Origin: Bacteroides_D sp963546395 | GTDB taxonomy: Bacteria; Bacteroidota; Bacteroidia; Bacteroidales; CAJPTX01 | Direction: 5' to 3' | DNA: 14,208 bases | Assembly: GCA_963546395.1 (NCBI GenBank) | Contig: CAUUMS010000033.1 | Location: 1 to 14,208 of the forward strand | Shown: positions 1 through 7,150 of the stretch, piece by piece | How the letters are laid out: the number at the start of each line of letters is the position of its first letter | Position numbering within the stretch: the stretch's first letter is position 1 | Translations under genes and position numbers: made by a program | Notes under the pieces: model-generated | Database searches by the model: none | Seen by the model: the letters and a program-made list of their open reading frames with translations, nothing else | What the model was told of the DNA's origin: nothing

Positions 1-547
1 TGGTGAGAATCTCATCCTTCGAGTAGTTACGCTCCAGCTTGATAGCCGTGATCCACTCCTTGAACTTGGTGATACCCAGACGCATGTTGCGCACCAGTGA
101 AGAGCCCGTCCGGGTGCTGTCGCGTGGAAACAGGTTCTTCGCCAGCTGCTGCGTGATGGTGCTACCACCCCCGGCCTGCGTCTGACCCAGAAACACCGTC
201 TTGAGCAGCACGCGCCCCAAGCCCCGGGCGTCGATCCCCGAGTGGCCATAAAACCGGGCATCCTCCGTGGAGATAAGAGCCTCCACCAGATGGGGCGACA
301 GCTCCGTGTAGTCGCAGTACGAGCGATTCTGCACGTAGAAGCCACCTAGCACCGTGTTGTCATCCGCCAGCACCTCGCTAGCCAGGTTGCTATTGGGATT
401 CTCCAGATCTTCAAAGGACGGCATGGGCCCGAAAGCCCCCAGTGCTATCAGCATGAATAGCAGCATCACCCCGCCACCAAGTGCCGCCATCGTAATCCAA
501 AATGCCCGGACGAAACGACGAATCTTGCGTTCCCTTTGCGTCTCCAT
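1..547 (-). CDS. Class A penicillin-binding protein PBP1A, N-terminal part
   Basis: Bifunctional peptidoglycan synthase; only the first 182 codons lie in the window because the gene runs off the left edge. Residues 1-10 are polar and basic, and residues 11-40 form a single membrane anchor. A glycosyltransferase-51 domain follows from about residue 75. The GT51 motif EDARFYGHSGID places the catalytic Glu at residue 95, GGGSTITQQLAKNLFPRD spans 126-143, and the conserved KLERNYSKDEIL ends near 181. This domain polymerises lipid II into glycan strands on the periplasmic face of the inner membrane. The transpeptidase domain would lie outside the window. The ATG at 547 gives the basic-then-hydrophobic N-terminus expected. 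The gene sits 91 bases downstream of the MATE stop on the same strand, so read-through is plausible. A monofunctional transglycosylase or PBP1C is less likely: the segment around LASEVL just after the anchor resembles Bacteroidales PBP1A. Confidence 0.93.
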   Translation of the reverse strand, partial: METQRERKIRRFVRAFWITMAALGGGVMLLFMLIALGAFGPMPSFEDLENPNSNLASEVLADDNTVLGGFYVQNRSYCDYTELSPHLVEALISTEDARFYGHSGIDARGLGRVLLKTVFLGQTQAGGGSTITQQLAKNLFPRDSTRTGSSLVRNMRLGITKFKEWITAIKLERNYSKDEILT

Positions 548-638
548 GGGTTCTCTCTAACTGTTGAGTACAATAACGGCTACAGCTCGCAACATTGCAT
601 ACCATCCTCTCGCACAAAATGCCCTGTGCCCCGTGGGG

Positions 639-1985
639 CTACACGTGGGCCGTGCTCCACTTGCCCCATTTCAGATAGGCCAAAGAAGCCGTTGCCACAA
701 GGCACGGGTAGAAGATCTCCACGCACCACACCCAGCCCAAATCCAGATGCAGCGGAACGGCTAGTAGCCATGCGATGAACAGGTATACGGGCAACACGCA
801 GAGATCGATGATCAGGGCTACCGCCGTGGCACCCGTACCCGTCACCCCCGCGTAGATCACAAGCGCCACCACCTGAGCCAGCGTGGCAATGGCCACCAGC
901 CAGATAATCGGTCGTGACAGGGCCACCAGCTCCACATCGCCAGTGTAGAGTGCCAGCCCCGCATCGGGGATCAGCGCGATGATCAGCGAGCTCACCCCAG
1001 CCACTGCGATCCCCAGCGTAATGGCCCGCCGAATCACTCGCCACACCAAGCGCGGCTCTCCCCGCCCCAGCACGTAGCTCACCAGCGTGTTCGTCGCCGA
1101 TGAGATGCCCCACACCGGGATCATCATCAGCATGTAGATGCTGCGCACCACATTCGACGTGGCGAGCGCATCGACACCCATCGTGGCGATGACGACGAAG
1201 AAGAGCATCCAGATGAATACCCCGAGGAAGTTTTGCAGCATCAGCGGCAGCGACACCCGCAGCAGGTGTCCCACCAGGCGAAGACTATAGACTCTCAGTC
1301 GGAACAACCTGTAGCGTTGCCAGATCCTATTGAGCCGCGTTGTGACTACAAATGTGAGCGTGCACACCAGCTCGGCAATCACCGAGGCAATGGCTGCGCC
1401 CCCGAGGCCCATCTCCGGGAGAGGCCCCAGGCCGAAGACGAGCCCGATGTCTAGCACAAAGTTCACCAGCAGCATTATCACCGTGGTGACGGCTATCACC
1501 TTCGTGCGCCCGAGACCCACGTAGAGAGCCCGAAATCCTACATTCGTGCTGATGAAAAGGAAACCCCATATCCTGTACTTGAAGTACTCCTCTGCGCCAG
1601 CCGCCAGCTCTGGCCCCTGAGCCAGCTTGGGGAGAAACCAGTGCATCGACAGCGTGGCAAGCGTCAGCACTGCAAGGCCTATGGCCCACAGCACGGTGAA
1701 GCTATGGGTGGCCGCACGCCCTAGCGAGCGTTCACGGCCCTCCCCGTAGCGACGAGCCACCACAATCTGCATCCCGATCGCAAAGCCATACGGAATCATC
1801 GTCAACGTCAGGTAGATAAGGCCAGCGATGGCCTCAGCCCCTAACGCCAGATGACCGAGACGGCTCAGCACCGCGGTGTCGGTGACGAGCACCATGGTCT
1901 GCGCAGCCGAGCCCACGATGATGGGCCAGGCGATGGACCATATGCGCCCGTAGGCAATCGACTTCTCGGCCGAGATGCCTCCCAT
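639..1985 (-). CDS. MATE family multidrug/toxin efflux transporter
   Basis: Polytopic inner-membrane protein of 448 residues, the normal length for the MATE family (about 12 helices). The N-terminus reads IAWPIIVGSAAQTMVLVTDTA, with a conserved Asp at residue 36 followed by SRLGHLALGA. This is the classic first-helix signature of MATE/DinF proteins. QIVVARRYGEGR near residues 73-84 matches the loop after helix 2. Hydrophobic segments then recur to the C-terminus. The family exports cationic or amphipathic compounds in exchange for Na+ or H+; the substrate and coupling ion cannot be read from the sequence. The start ATG lies only four bases after the TAA of the upstream peptidase gene, so translation is probably coupled. 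A GC-rich hairpin overlaps the stop codon but has too small a loop and too weak a T-run to call a terminator. Confidence 0.93.
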   Translation of the reverse strand: MGGISAEKSIAYGRIWSIAWPIIVGSAAQTMVLVTDTAVLSRLGHLALGAEAIAGLIYLTLTMIPYGFAIGMQIVVARRYGEGRERSLGRAATHSFTVLWAIGLAVLTLATLSMHWFLPKLAQGPELAAGAEEYFKYRIWGFLFISTNVGFRALYVGLGRTKVIAVTTVIMLLVNFVLDIGLVFGLGPLPEMGLGGAAIASVIAELVCTLTFVVTTRLNRIWQRYRLFRLRVYSLRLVGHLLRVSLPLMLQNFLGVFIWMLFFVVIATMGVDALATSNVVRSIYMLMMIPVWGISSATNTLVSYVLGRGEPRLVWRVIRRAITLGIAVAGVSSLIIALIPDAGLALYTGDVELVALSRPIIWLVAIATLAQVVALVIYAGVTGTGATAVALIIDLCVLPVYLFIAWLLAVPLHLDLGWVWCVEIFYPCLVATASLAYLKWGKWSTAHV

Positions 1986-1989
1986 GGAC

Positions 1990-4146
1990 TTAGCGCAAAT
2001 ACGTGTCGAAATAGTCGGTCACCTTCTGCATCAGGTGCACCCGGTCGCGGCCGCGCACGTTGTGCGGGTGGTTGGTGTAGAAGAACGCATCCACCGTGGG
2101 CTGCATGGCATCCACGCTCGCCTTGAAGAAGGTGAGCGAGTGCTGGAGCACCACCGTAGGATCCTTGTAGCCATGGATGATGAGGAGCCGCTTCCCTGCC
2201 AGATTGCTCACGTAGCGATTCATATTCGCCCGCTCATAGCCTGCCGGGTTCTCCTGCGGGGTGTCCATGTAGCGTTCGCCATACATCACCTCATAGTACT
2301 TCCAGTCGATGACCGGGCCCCCGGCAACACCCACCTTAAACGCATCGACACCGCGCAGCAACATGTTGATCGTCATGAATCCGCCAAAGCTCCACCCGTG
2401 TACCCCCATGCGATTAGCATCCACGTAGGGCAACGCCTTGAGGAACTTCACCCCCTGCAACTGGTCGGCCAGCTCCACCTCGCCCAGCTGCCGATGTATA
2501 GGCTGCTCGAAGGCGAAACCCCGATTGGCCGAGCCCCGATTGTCCATCGCAAACACCACGTAGCCGCACTGGGCCATCAGCAGCTCCCAGTAGGGTGCCC
2601 CGCCCATCCACGAATCCGTCACCAGCTGCGCATGCGGGCCACCGTACACGTACACCACTGTAGGGTACTTCTTGGTGCTGTCGAGATCTGGCGGCGTGAA
2701 CAGACGACCGTACAGCTGCGTGCGCCCGTCAGCCGTTGTCAGCGTCACCAACTTACAGCCCGGCATCTGGTACCCCACCAACGGGTCCTCAGCCTCGAGG
2801 AGCGTCTTCACCTTCCCCCCCGCCAGGGAGCCAGCATACACGCCGCCCGGCTGATGGAACGATGTCCAAAAGGCCGCGAAACGCCCACCTGCCGGATCGA
2901 TCACCGAGCGGTTGACCCCCTCCTGCGTTGTGAGTCGGGTGCGCTTGCCCGTCATCACATTGAGAGCAACCAGATCGCGCCGCAGATCGCCGAACTCGTT
3001 GGTGGTCATGTACAGATTCTGCCCCGACACGTCGAACCCATGCACATCTAGCACCTCCCAGTCGCCCTGCGTGAGCGGGCGAATGAGCTTCCCCCGCACA
3101 TCGTACATGTACAGGTGGTTGTGCCCCGAACGCTGGCTCTGCCAGATGAATCGCTGCTTGTCGCCAGGCAAGAATTGCACCGGCACCATGGGCTCCACAT
3201 ACTTCGGGCTCGTCTCCTGGAAGATGGTGCGATCCAGGGCCCCCGTCGAAGCATCGTACCGATTGAGCCACATGGTGTCTTGCCCCCGGTTGATCTCAGC
3301 CACGTAGATGAATCGCCCATCGGGATCCCACGACACGTTGGTAAGGTAGTGGTCGGCCGGAGGCGGTGTGGCAAGCCACGTGATGCCCTCCCTATCCATG
3401 GCGAACACCCCGATGGTGACCCGGTGGCTCGTCATGCCCGCCATGGGGTAACGTATGGGCTCGGGTGTCGCCTCGCGGGCCAGTGCATCCACAAGCGGGT
3501 ACTCATGCACCATGCTCTCATCCATGCGGTAGAAGGCCAGCTTATTCCCCTTGGGCGACCAGAATATCCCATCCTCAATGCCGAACTCATTGCGGTGCAC
3601 CGCCCGCCCATTCACAATGCCGCGCGCCGTATCCGCCGTCACCACGTAGCTCTTGCCACGCGCGTCGAGCACCTCGATCATCTCCCCCCGATTGTACGCC
3701 ACGGCCTTTCCCGCCGGGGCCTGATGCACGTTGTCCGCATCCTTGGGCAGGGCCCACCCCTTGCGCACCGTGGCCCCATCGACCCCCACGAACACCTGAT
3801 TCTCACCAAGCCATAGCTCGAGCATCTCGGGGCCGCTCCAGCGATACTCTGGCCAGCGTGCCGGGGCCTCGTAGCCGTTGGACTGAAGCAGTGCCTGCAC
3901 CGTGGCCCATGGGGTTTGCACTGTGGGACGCTGGCCCCCCAACGGCATCACATACAGCGTGTCGCATCGCACAAAGCTGTAGTCCTCGCGCCCAGGCCGC
4001 CAGCTGAACTGTCGCAGCGTGGCCGGCGAGAGCTCGCCGCCCTTGCGCAGCACGGCCTCCTCCATGGTCAACGCCGCCTGACCGTATGCCAGAACTGGCA
4101 CGCAAAGCAGTAGCAAGCTCGCAACCCGTTGTGCAAATCGTCTCAT
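1990..4146 (-). CDS. ptpA: Prolyl tripeptidyl peptidase-like S9 serine exopeptidase
   Basis: Secreted or periplasmic S9B peptidase of 718 residues. A signal peptide covers about residues 1-22 (MRR, then a Leu-rich core ending AYG). A DPP4-type beta-propeller follows to about residue 470, then an alpha/beta-hydrolase domain. The nucleophile is Ser586 in GWSFGGFMT, the acid is Asp662 in HGYKDP and the base is His695 in NHPHNVRG. From memory, P. gingivalis PtpA has Ser603, Asp678 and His710 with near-identical spacing, and the VAGGPVIDW...YE...YGERY block is shared. Glu619 falls where PtpA uses Glu636 to hold the substrate N-terminus. The DWVYEEE motif of true DPP IV is absent and NEFGIEDGIFW stands in its place, so tripeptide release after Pro is the better guess than DPP IV activity. 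GAAGGG at 4150-4155 lies just before the ATG but only three bases from it. The msrA stop is 62 bases upstream and the MATE ATG four bases downstream, suggesting an operon. Confidence 0.9.
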   Translation of the reverse strand: MRRFAQRVASLLLLCVPVLAYGQAALTMEEAVLRKGGELSPATLRQFSWRPGREDYSFVRCDTLYVMPLGGQRPTVQTPWATVQALLQSNGYEAPARWPEYRWSGPEMLELWLGENQVFVGVDGATVRKGWALPKDADNVHQAPAGKAVAYNRGEMIEVLDARGKSYVVTADTARGIVNGRAVHRNEFGIEDGIFWSPKGNKLAFYRMDESMVHEYPLVDALAREATPEPIRYPMAGMTSHRVTIGVFAMDREGITWLATPPPADHYLTNVSWDPDGRFIYVAEINRGQDTMWLNRYDASTGALDRTIFQETSPKYVEPMVPVQFLPGDKQRFIWQSQRSGHNHLYMYDVRGKLIRPLTQGDWEVLDVHGFDVSGQNLYMTTNEFGDLRRDLVALNVMTGKRTRLTTQEGVNRSVIDPAGGRFAAFWTSFHQPGGVYAGSLAGGKVKTLLEAEDPLVGYQMPGCKLVTLTTADGRTQLYGRLFTPPDLDSTKKYPTVVYVYGGPHAQLVTDSWMGGAPYWELLMAQCGYVVFAMDNRGSANRGFAFEQPIHRQLGEVELADQLQGVKFLKALPYVDANRMGVHGWSFGGFMTINMLLRGVDAFKVGVAGGPVIDWKYYEVMYGERYMDTPQENPAGYERANMNRYVSNLAGKRLLIIHGYKDPTVVLQHSLTFFKASVDAMQPTVDAFFYTNHPHNVRGRDRVHLMQKVTDYFDTYLR

Positions 4147-4208
4147 AGTCCCTTCAATCCAATTCGTAAAGAAATATCACCCACGCCGCAGGCCCACGAA
4201 GGGGAGCC

Positions 4209-4766
4209 TCAGCATCTCACGTCCAGTTGCGCCTCAAAACGTTCCGCCAGCCGATCCAGCTTGGGGGCTATGGCCACGCGGCAGTACATGTCGCGCCGGT
4301 GGTGGGCGTAGTAATCCACGTGGTACGCCTCCGCAGGGTAAAACTCCCCGGCGGGCTCCACCGTCGTCACAATGGGATTGCGGAAAGTGCCCCCACGCTG
4401 CAATGCATCCACAGCCTCCGTGGCTGCCGCATGCTGCGCGGCCGAGTGGGTGAAGATGGCCGAACGGTACTGCGGACCCACATCCACCCCCTGGCGATCG
4501 GGCGTGGTGGGATCGTGCATCGCAAAGAAAACCTCCAGCAACACCTCGTAAGATATTGCCTCCGGATCGAACTCGAGCTGCACCACCTCCACGTGCCCCG
4601 TGTCGCCCGTGCACACCTGCTGGTAGGTGGGTTGCGGCACATGCCCACCGCAGTAGCCCGGCCTCACCGTGGCCACGCCACGCAGACGGCCAAAGAGTGC
4701 CTCGGCGCACCAGAAGCAGCCCATGCCGAACGTTGCCAACTCGCTGTGCCGATTACCCTCTCCCAT
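4209..4766 (-). CDS. msrA: Peptide-methionine (S)-S-oxide reductase MsrA
   Basis: Repairs oxidized methionine by reducing the S-sulfoxide with thioredoxin-supplied electrons. The protein has 185 residues, normal for a single-domain MsrA. The active-site motif GCFWCAE places the catalytic Cys at residue 17 and a second Cys at residue 20. GYCGGHVPQPTYQQVCTGDTGHVEVV, split at residues 38-63, is the conserved core, followed by DPTTPDRQGVDVGPQYRS. Cys185 is the last residue and could act as a resolving cysteine, though that is inference. There is no signal peptide, so it is probably cytoplasmic. The ATG at 4766 is preferred over the adjacent in-frame TTG at 4769. A TACCTTTG box 32 bases upstream (4799-4806) fits a promoter. 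It is likely the first gene of the minus-strand block that continues into the peptidase. No MsrB domain is fused. Confidence 0.96.
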   Translation of the reverse strand: MGEGNRHSELATFGMGCFWCAEALFGRLRGVATVRPGYCGGHVPQPTYQQVCTGDTGHVEVVQLEFDPEAISYEVLLEVFFAMHDPTTPDRQGVDVGPQYRSAIFTHSAAQHAAATEAVDALQRGGTFRNPIVTTVEPAGEFYPAEAYHVDYYAHHRRDMYCRVAIAPKLDRLAERFEAQLDVRC

Positions 4767-4798
4767 CAAACGGTGCTACCATGCTCTACGCGCAGCTA

Positions 4799-4806
4799 CA
4801 AAGGTA
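4799..4806 (-). promoter_or_regulatory. Candidate Bacteroidota -7 box for msrA
   Basis: On the minus strand this reads TACCTTTG, a perfect match to the Bacteroidota -7 consensus TAnnTTTG. It ends 32 bases before the msrA ATG, leaving a 5' leader of about 20-25 bases. No good TTTG -33 element is seen at the usual distance; only CCTG lies near it. A second TAnnTTTG (TACTTTTG, minus strand, 4888-4895) with TTTG at 4910-4913 lies farther upstream and could be an alternative promoter. Confidence 0.5.
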
Positions 4807-5211
4807 GGAAAAAATGCAGGCCCAGGGCTATATGACAAACATGCATTTGCCAATTAGGGTGGCAATGGCCCCGCGGCATCCGTAGGGCAAAAGTACACCA
4901 AAACCGCACCAAAGCCTACCTTTCGCCTACTAAATATGGGTTTGGTACGGCGCAGGTACATCGTTGCTACGGCGAGGGCACCTTGCGCCCGCGCTCGGTA
5001 GGTGTTTCGAAGGAGGAAGAAATACATTCATTACACCTATATTACGTTTTACAAAATGCCCAATGGATGCGCACCCGATCGCCCTCATGGTCAGGACTTT
5101 TCCAGAGGGTACATCCCACGCCATATTGCGCAACGACAGGGATAGTAGCCGCGGAAACGGGGTACGTGCCTAGGCATGGGCTCTGGGATTTTTGCAGAAT
5201 GTGCAAGCGCA
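4807..5211. other. Non-coding divergent intergenic region
   Basis: No open frame here has recognisable protein features. The short frames at 4964-5228 show neither family motifs nor plausible starts. The stretch separates the minus-strand msrA block from the plus-strand UbiD gene, so it should carry divergent promoters. It is visibly more AT-rich than the genes. It holds TACTTTTG on the minus strand (4888-4895), TACGTTTT on the plus strand (5043-5050, one mismatch to TAnnTTTG), and a direct repeat GCCTAC at 4914-4919 and 4925-4930. No clear terminator, RNA fold or operator is visible. Confidence 0.6.
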
Positions 5212-5237
5212 TTTGGACGATCTTTTGATTACCTTTG
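5212..5237 (+). promoter_or_regulatory. Candidate Bacteroidota promoter for the UbiD gene
   Basis: TACCTTTG at 5230-5237 is a perfect TAnnTTTG box, and TTTG at 5212-5215 lies 14 bases upstream. The spacing is shorter than the roughly 19-21 bases usual for Bacteroides. Transcription would begin near 5243-5246, about 20 bases before the GTG at 5264. If real, the in-frame TTG at 5192 and GTG at 5201 cannot be the start on this transcript. The same octamer lies before msrA and before the tRNA cluster. Confidence 0.42.
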
Positions 5238-5263
5238 CCCGGGAGAAGAGCATATTGTGGAAC

Positions 5264-7150
5264 GTGAAAGCGCGGCACGGTCTGAACCACTACCTACAAG
5301 CCTGGCAGCGGCGGGGTTGGCTACATGTTATAGATGCGCCATGCAGCCCCACGCTGGAGATGGGTGAGATTGCCGACCGGGTGTTCAAGGGGGGCGATCA
5401 GTCCCCTGCCCTGCTGTTCCGCAACTCGGGCACACCGTGGCCCGTGGCCATGAATCTGTACGGCTCGCAGGCCCGAATGCTCGACGTGCTACGGGCTCCA
5501 GGGTACGCGCAACTCGAGGAGCGCATACGGGGCATCATCACTGCGCTCACCTCGCAGCCCGATGGGCGTTGGCAACGGCTGGCGGCCATGTGGCGCAACC
5601 GCGGGCTTATGCGCTGCCTACCACGGCAAATGCGACAACGTCCTCCCTGCCAGGAAGTTATTGACAGGGCCCCCGACCTGAGCCGTCTACCCATTCTGCA
5701 ATGCTGGCCGCACGACGCGGGCCGATTCGTCACGCTCCCCATGGTGATAACCCAGCATCCGCTGACGGGGCAACGCAACGTGGGCATGTATCGGATGCAG
5801 CTCGTAGATGGCACCACTACGGGCATGCACTGGCATGTACACAAAACCGGGGCCTCGCACTACCGGGCTTACAAGTCCCTCGGCCGCAAGATGCCGGTGG
5901 CTGTGGCCCTGGGGGGCGACCCGCTACTGGCCTACTGCGCCTCGGCACCCCTGCCAGAGGGGCTCGACGAGTGGAGCATGGCGGGTATCCTGCGGGGCTC
6001 ACCCGTGTACTTGAGCCGCGGGGTGACGGTGGATCTGCCGGTGCCCGCTGAGGCCGATTTCGTAATAGAGGGATTTGTGGATCCGCTCGAGCCGCTCATG
6101 CAAGAGGGGCCCTTTGGGGATCACACGGGCTTCTACTCGCTAGAGGACGAATATCCGCGGTTTCACGTCACCTGCATCACCTCACGCCGAGATGCCGTGT
6201 ACCCGGCTACCATTGTGGGTGTCCCCCCGATGGAGGATGCGCACATGGCCAAGGCCTCAGAGCGTATCTTCCTGCCTGCCATGCAGTTTGCCCTAGCCCC
6301 CGAGGTGCGCGACATGGATCTCCCCACCGCGGGAGTGGCGCATAATCTGGCCATTGCGTCCGTCAGCCGCGTCTACGCTGGCCAAAGCGAGCGGCTCGCC
6401 AACCTGTTCTGGGGGGCCGGGCAAATGATGTTCACCAAGTGCATTGTGACGGTAGATGAGACGGTGGATCCGCACTCGCCTCATGATGTGCTCCGGGCCA
6501 TTGCCCGCCACGTGCATTCCCGGGACAGACTGCTGATAGGGCGTGGCCCGCTGGATGCGCTGGATCACGCCTCACCCACGCCAATGGTGGGTGGCAAACT
6601 GCTTGTGGATGCATGCCCATCGGGCGATGCGATTGCGGTGCCCGACGTGGAGCCCACGTGGCACGACTGGAGGGCCACAGAGGCTCTCGGCGGGGTGGCG
6701 CTGCGTCTGGGCAGTCTCACGCTGCTAGCTGTGGTGCTCTGCGACGATGGCAGCCCCGTGCAAGATTTTGACACCCTACGGCAAACCCTCGCGAATGCGC
6801 TGGGAGACACGCCCCGATGCATTGCGCTCATTGACGCCGCAGCCCCCTACCAGTCGCCATACCTGCTACTATGGGCCCTACTAGGTAACATTGACGTCGA
6901 AAAAGACGTAATCGTTGCAGACGATAAGTACGGGCTCACCGTTATAGTAGATGCGCGACGCGCACAAAAGATCGGACACGGGCAACGGTGGCCCAACGTG
7001 GTGGTGAGTAGCAAGGCGACCATCCAACGTGTAGATGCCCTCTGGCCAAGCCTGGGGTTGGGGGAACGTATACCCTCCCCCTCCCTCCCCTTGCAGGGCT
7101 ACTCCCTGGGCGATATGGCAACGGTGAAACCCAACGAATGCGAATGGTGA
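5264..7150 (+). CDS. UbiD family prenyl-FMN-dependent decarboxylase (long form)
   Basis: Probable non-oxidative (de)carboxylase of an aromatic or unsaturated acid, using prenylated FMN made by a UbiX enzyme not present here. From the GTG at 5264 it has 628 residues, like the long UbiD forms annotated as menaquinone-biosynthesis decarboxylases rather than the shorter E. coli UbiD. NVGMYRMQ gives Asn172 and Arg177, and EGPFGDHTGFY gives Glu281 and Asp286. These match the spacing of Asn168, Arg173, Glu277 and Glu282 in fungal Fdc1, with Asp replacing the last Glu. Glu236 in LPEGLDEW may be the metal ligand. No ATG precedes the conserved domain, which begins near HGLNHYLQAW. The open frame extends back to TTG 5192, but GTG 5264 gives only five extra residues and follows a promoter-like box. 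It overlaps the next gene by 13 bases, so co-translation is likely. The substrate is unknown; a menaquinone role is inference. Confidence 0.85.
   Translation: MKARHGLNHYLQAWQRRGWLHVIDAPCSPTLEMGEIADRVFKGGDQSPALLFRNSGTPWPVAMNLYGSQARMLDVLRAPGYAQLEERIRGIITALTSQPDGRWQRLAAMWRNRGLMRCLPRQMRQRPPCQEVIDRAPDLSRLPILQCWPHDAGRFVTLPMVITQHPLTGQRNVGMYRMQLVDGTTTGMHWHVHKTGASHYRAYKSLGRKMPVAVALGGDPLLAYCASAPLPEGLDEWSMAGILRGSPVYLSRGVTVDLPVPAEADFVIEGFVDPLEPLMQEGPFGDHTGFYSLEDEYPRFHVTCITSRRDAVYPATIVGVPPMEDAHMAKASERIFLPAMQFALAPEVRDMDLPTAGVAHNLAIASVSRVYAGQSERLANLFWGAGQMMFTKCIVTVDETVDPHSPHDVLRAIARHVHSRDRLLIGRGPLDALDHASPTPMVGGKLLVDACPSGDAIAVPDVEPTWHDWRATEALGGVALRLGSLTLLAVVLCDDGSPVQDFDTLRQTLANALGDTPRCIALIDAAAPYQSPYLLLWALLGNIDVEKDVIVADDKYGLTVIVDARRAQKIGHGQRWPNVVVSSKATIQRVDALWPSLGLGERIPSPSLPLQGYSLGDMATVKPNECEW
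7073..7090 (-). other. Predicted G-quadruplex motif on the template strand
   Basis: The plus strand has C-runs of 3, 5, 3 and 4 separated by single T residues (7073-7075, 7077-7081, 7083-7085, 7087-7090). The minus strand therefore has four G-tracts with one-base A loops, the pattern of a very stable parallel quadruplex. It lies inside the 3' end of the UbiD gene (encoding a Pro-Ser-rich stretch), 48 bases before the start of the sensor gene. A G-rich run GGGGTTGGGGG at about 7054-7064 on the plus strand could pair with the C-runs in the mRNA. Confidence 0.6.

Noticed and set aside
628..639. GC-rich hairpin GCCCC-GT-GGGGC at the MATE stop codon, possible terminator
   Set aside because: The loop is only two bases (or the stem only four pairs), it overlaps the stop codon, and only a short TTTT lies downstream, so it is not a convincing intrinsic terminator.
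1975..3816. Long plus-strand open frames of 358 and 233 codons across the peptidase gene
   Set aside because: They lie antisense to a well-supported S9 peptidase, are His/Pro/Arg-rich with no family motif, and arise because GC-rich coding DNA has few stops on the opposite strand.
4227..4835. Plus-strand frame of 202 codons opposite msrA
   Set aside because: Antisense shadow of MsrA, whose GCFWC motif and full-length homology are clear; no recognisable features of its own.
4964..5228. Small frames of 69 and 81 codons in the msrA-UbiD gap
   Set aside because: No motifs, no signal or membrane segment, no homology I recognise, and the second overlaps the UbiD promoter-like box region.
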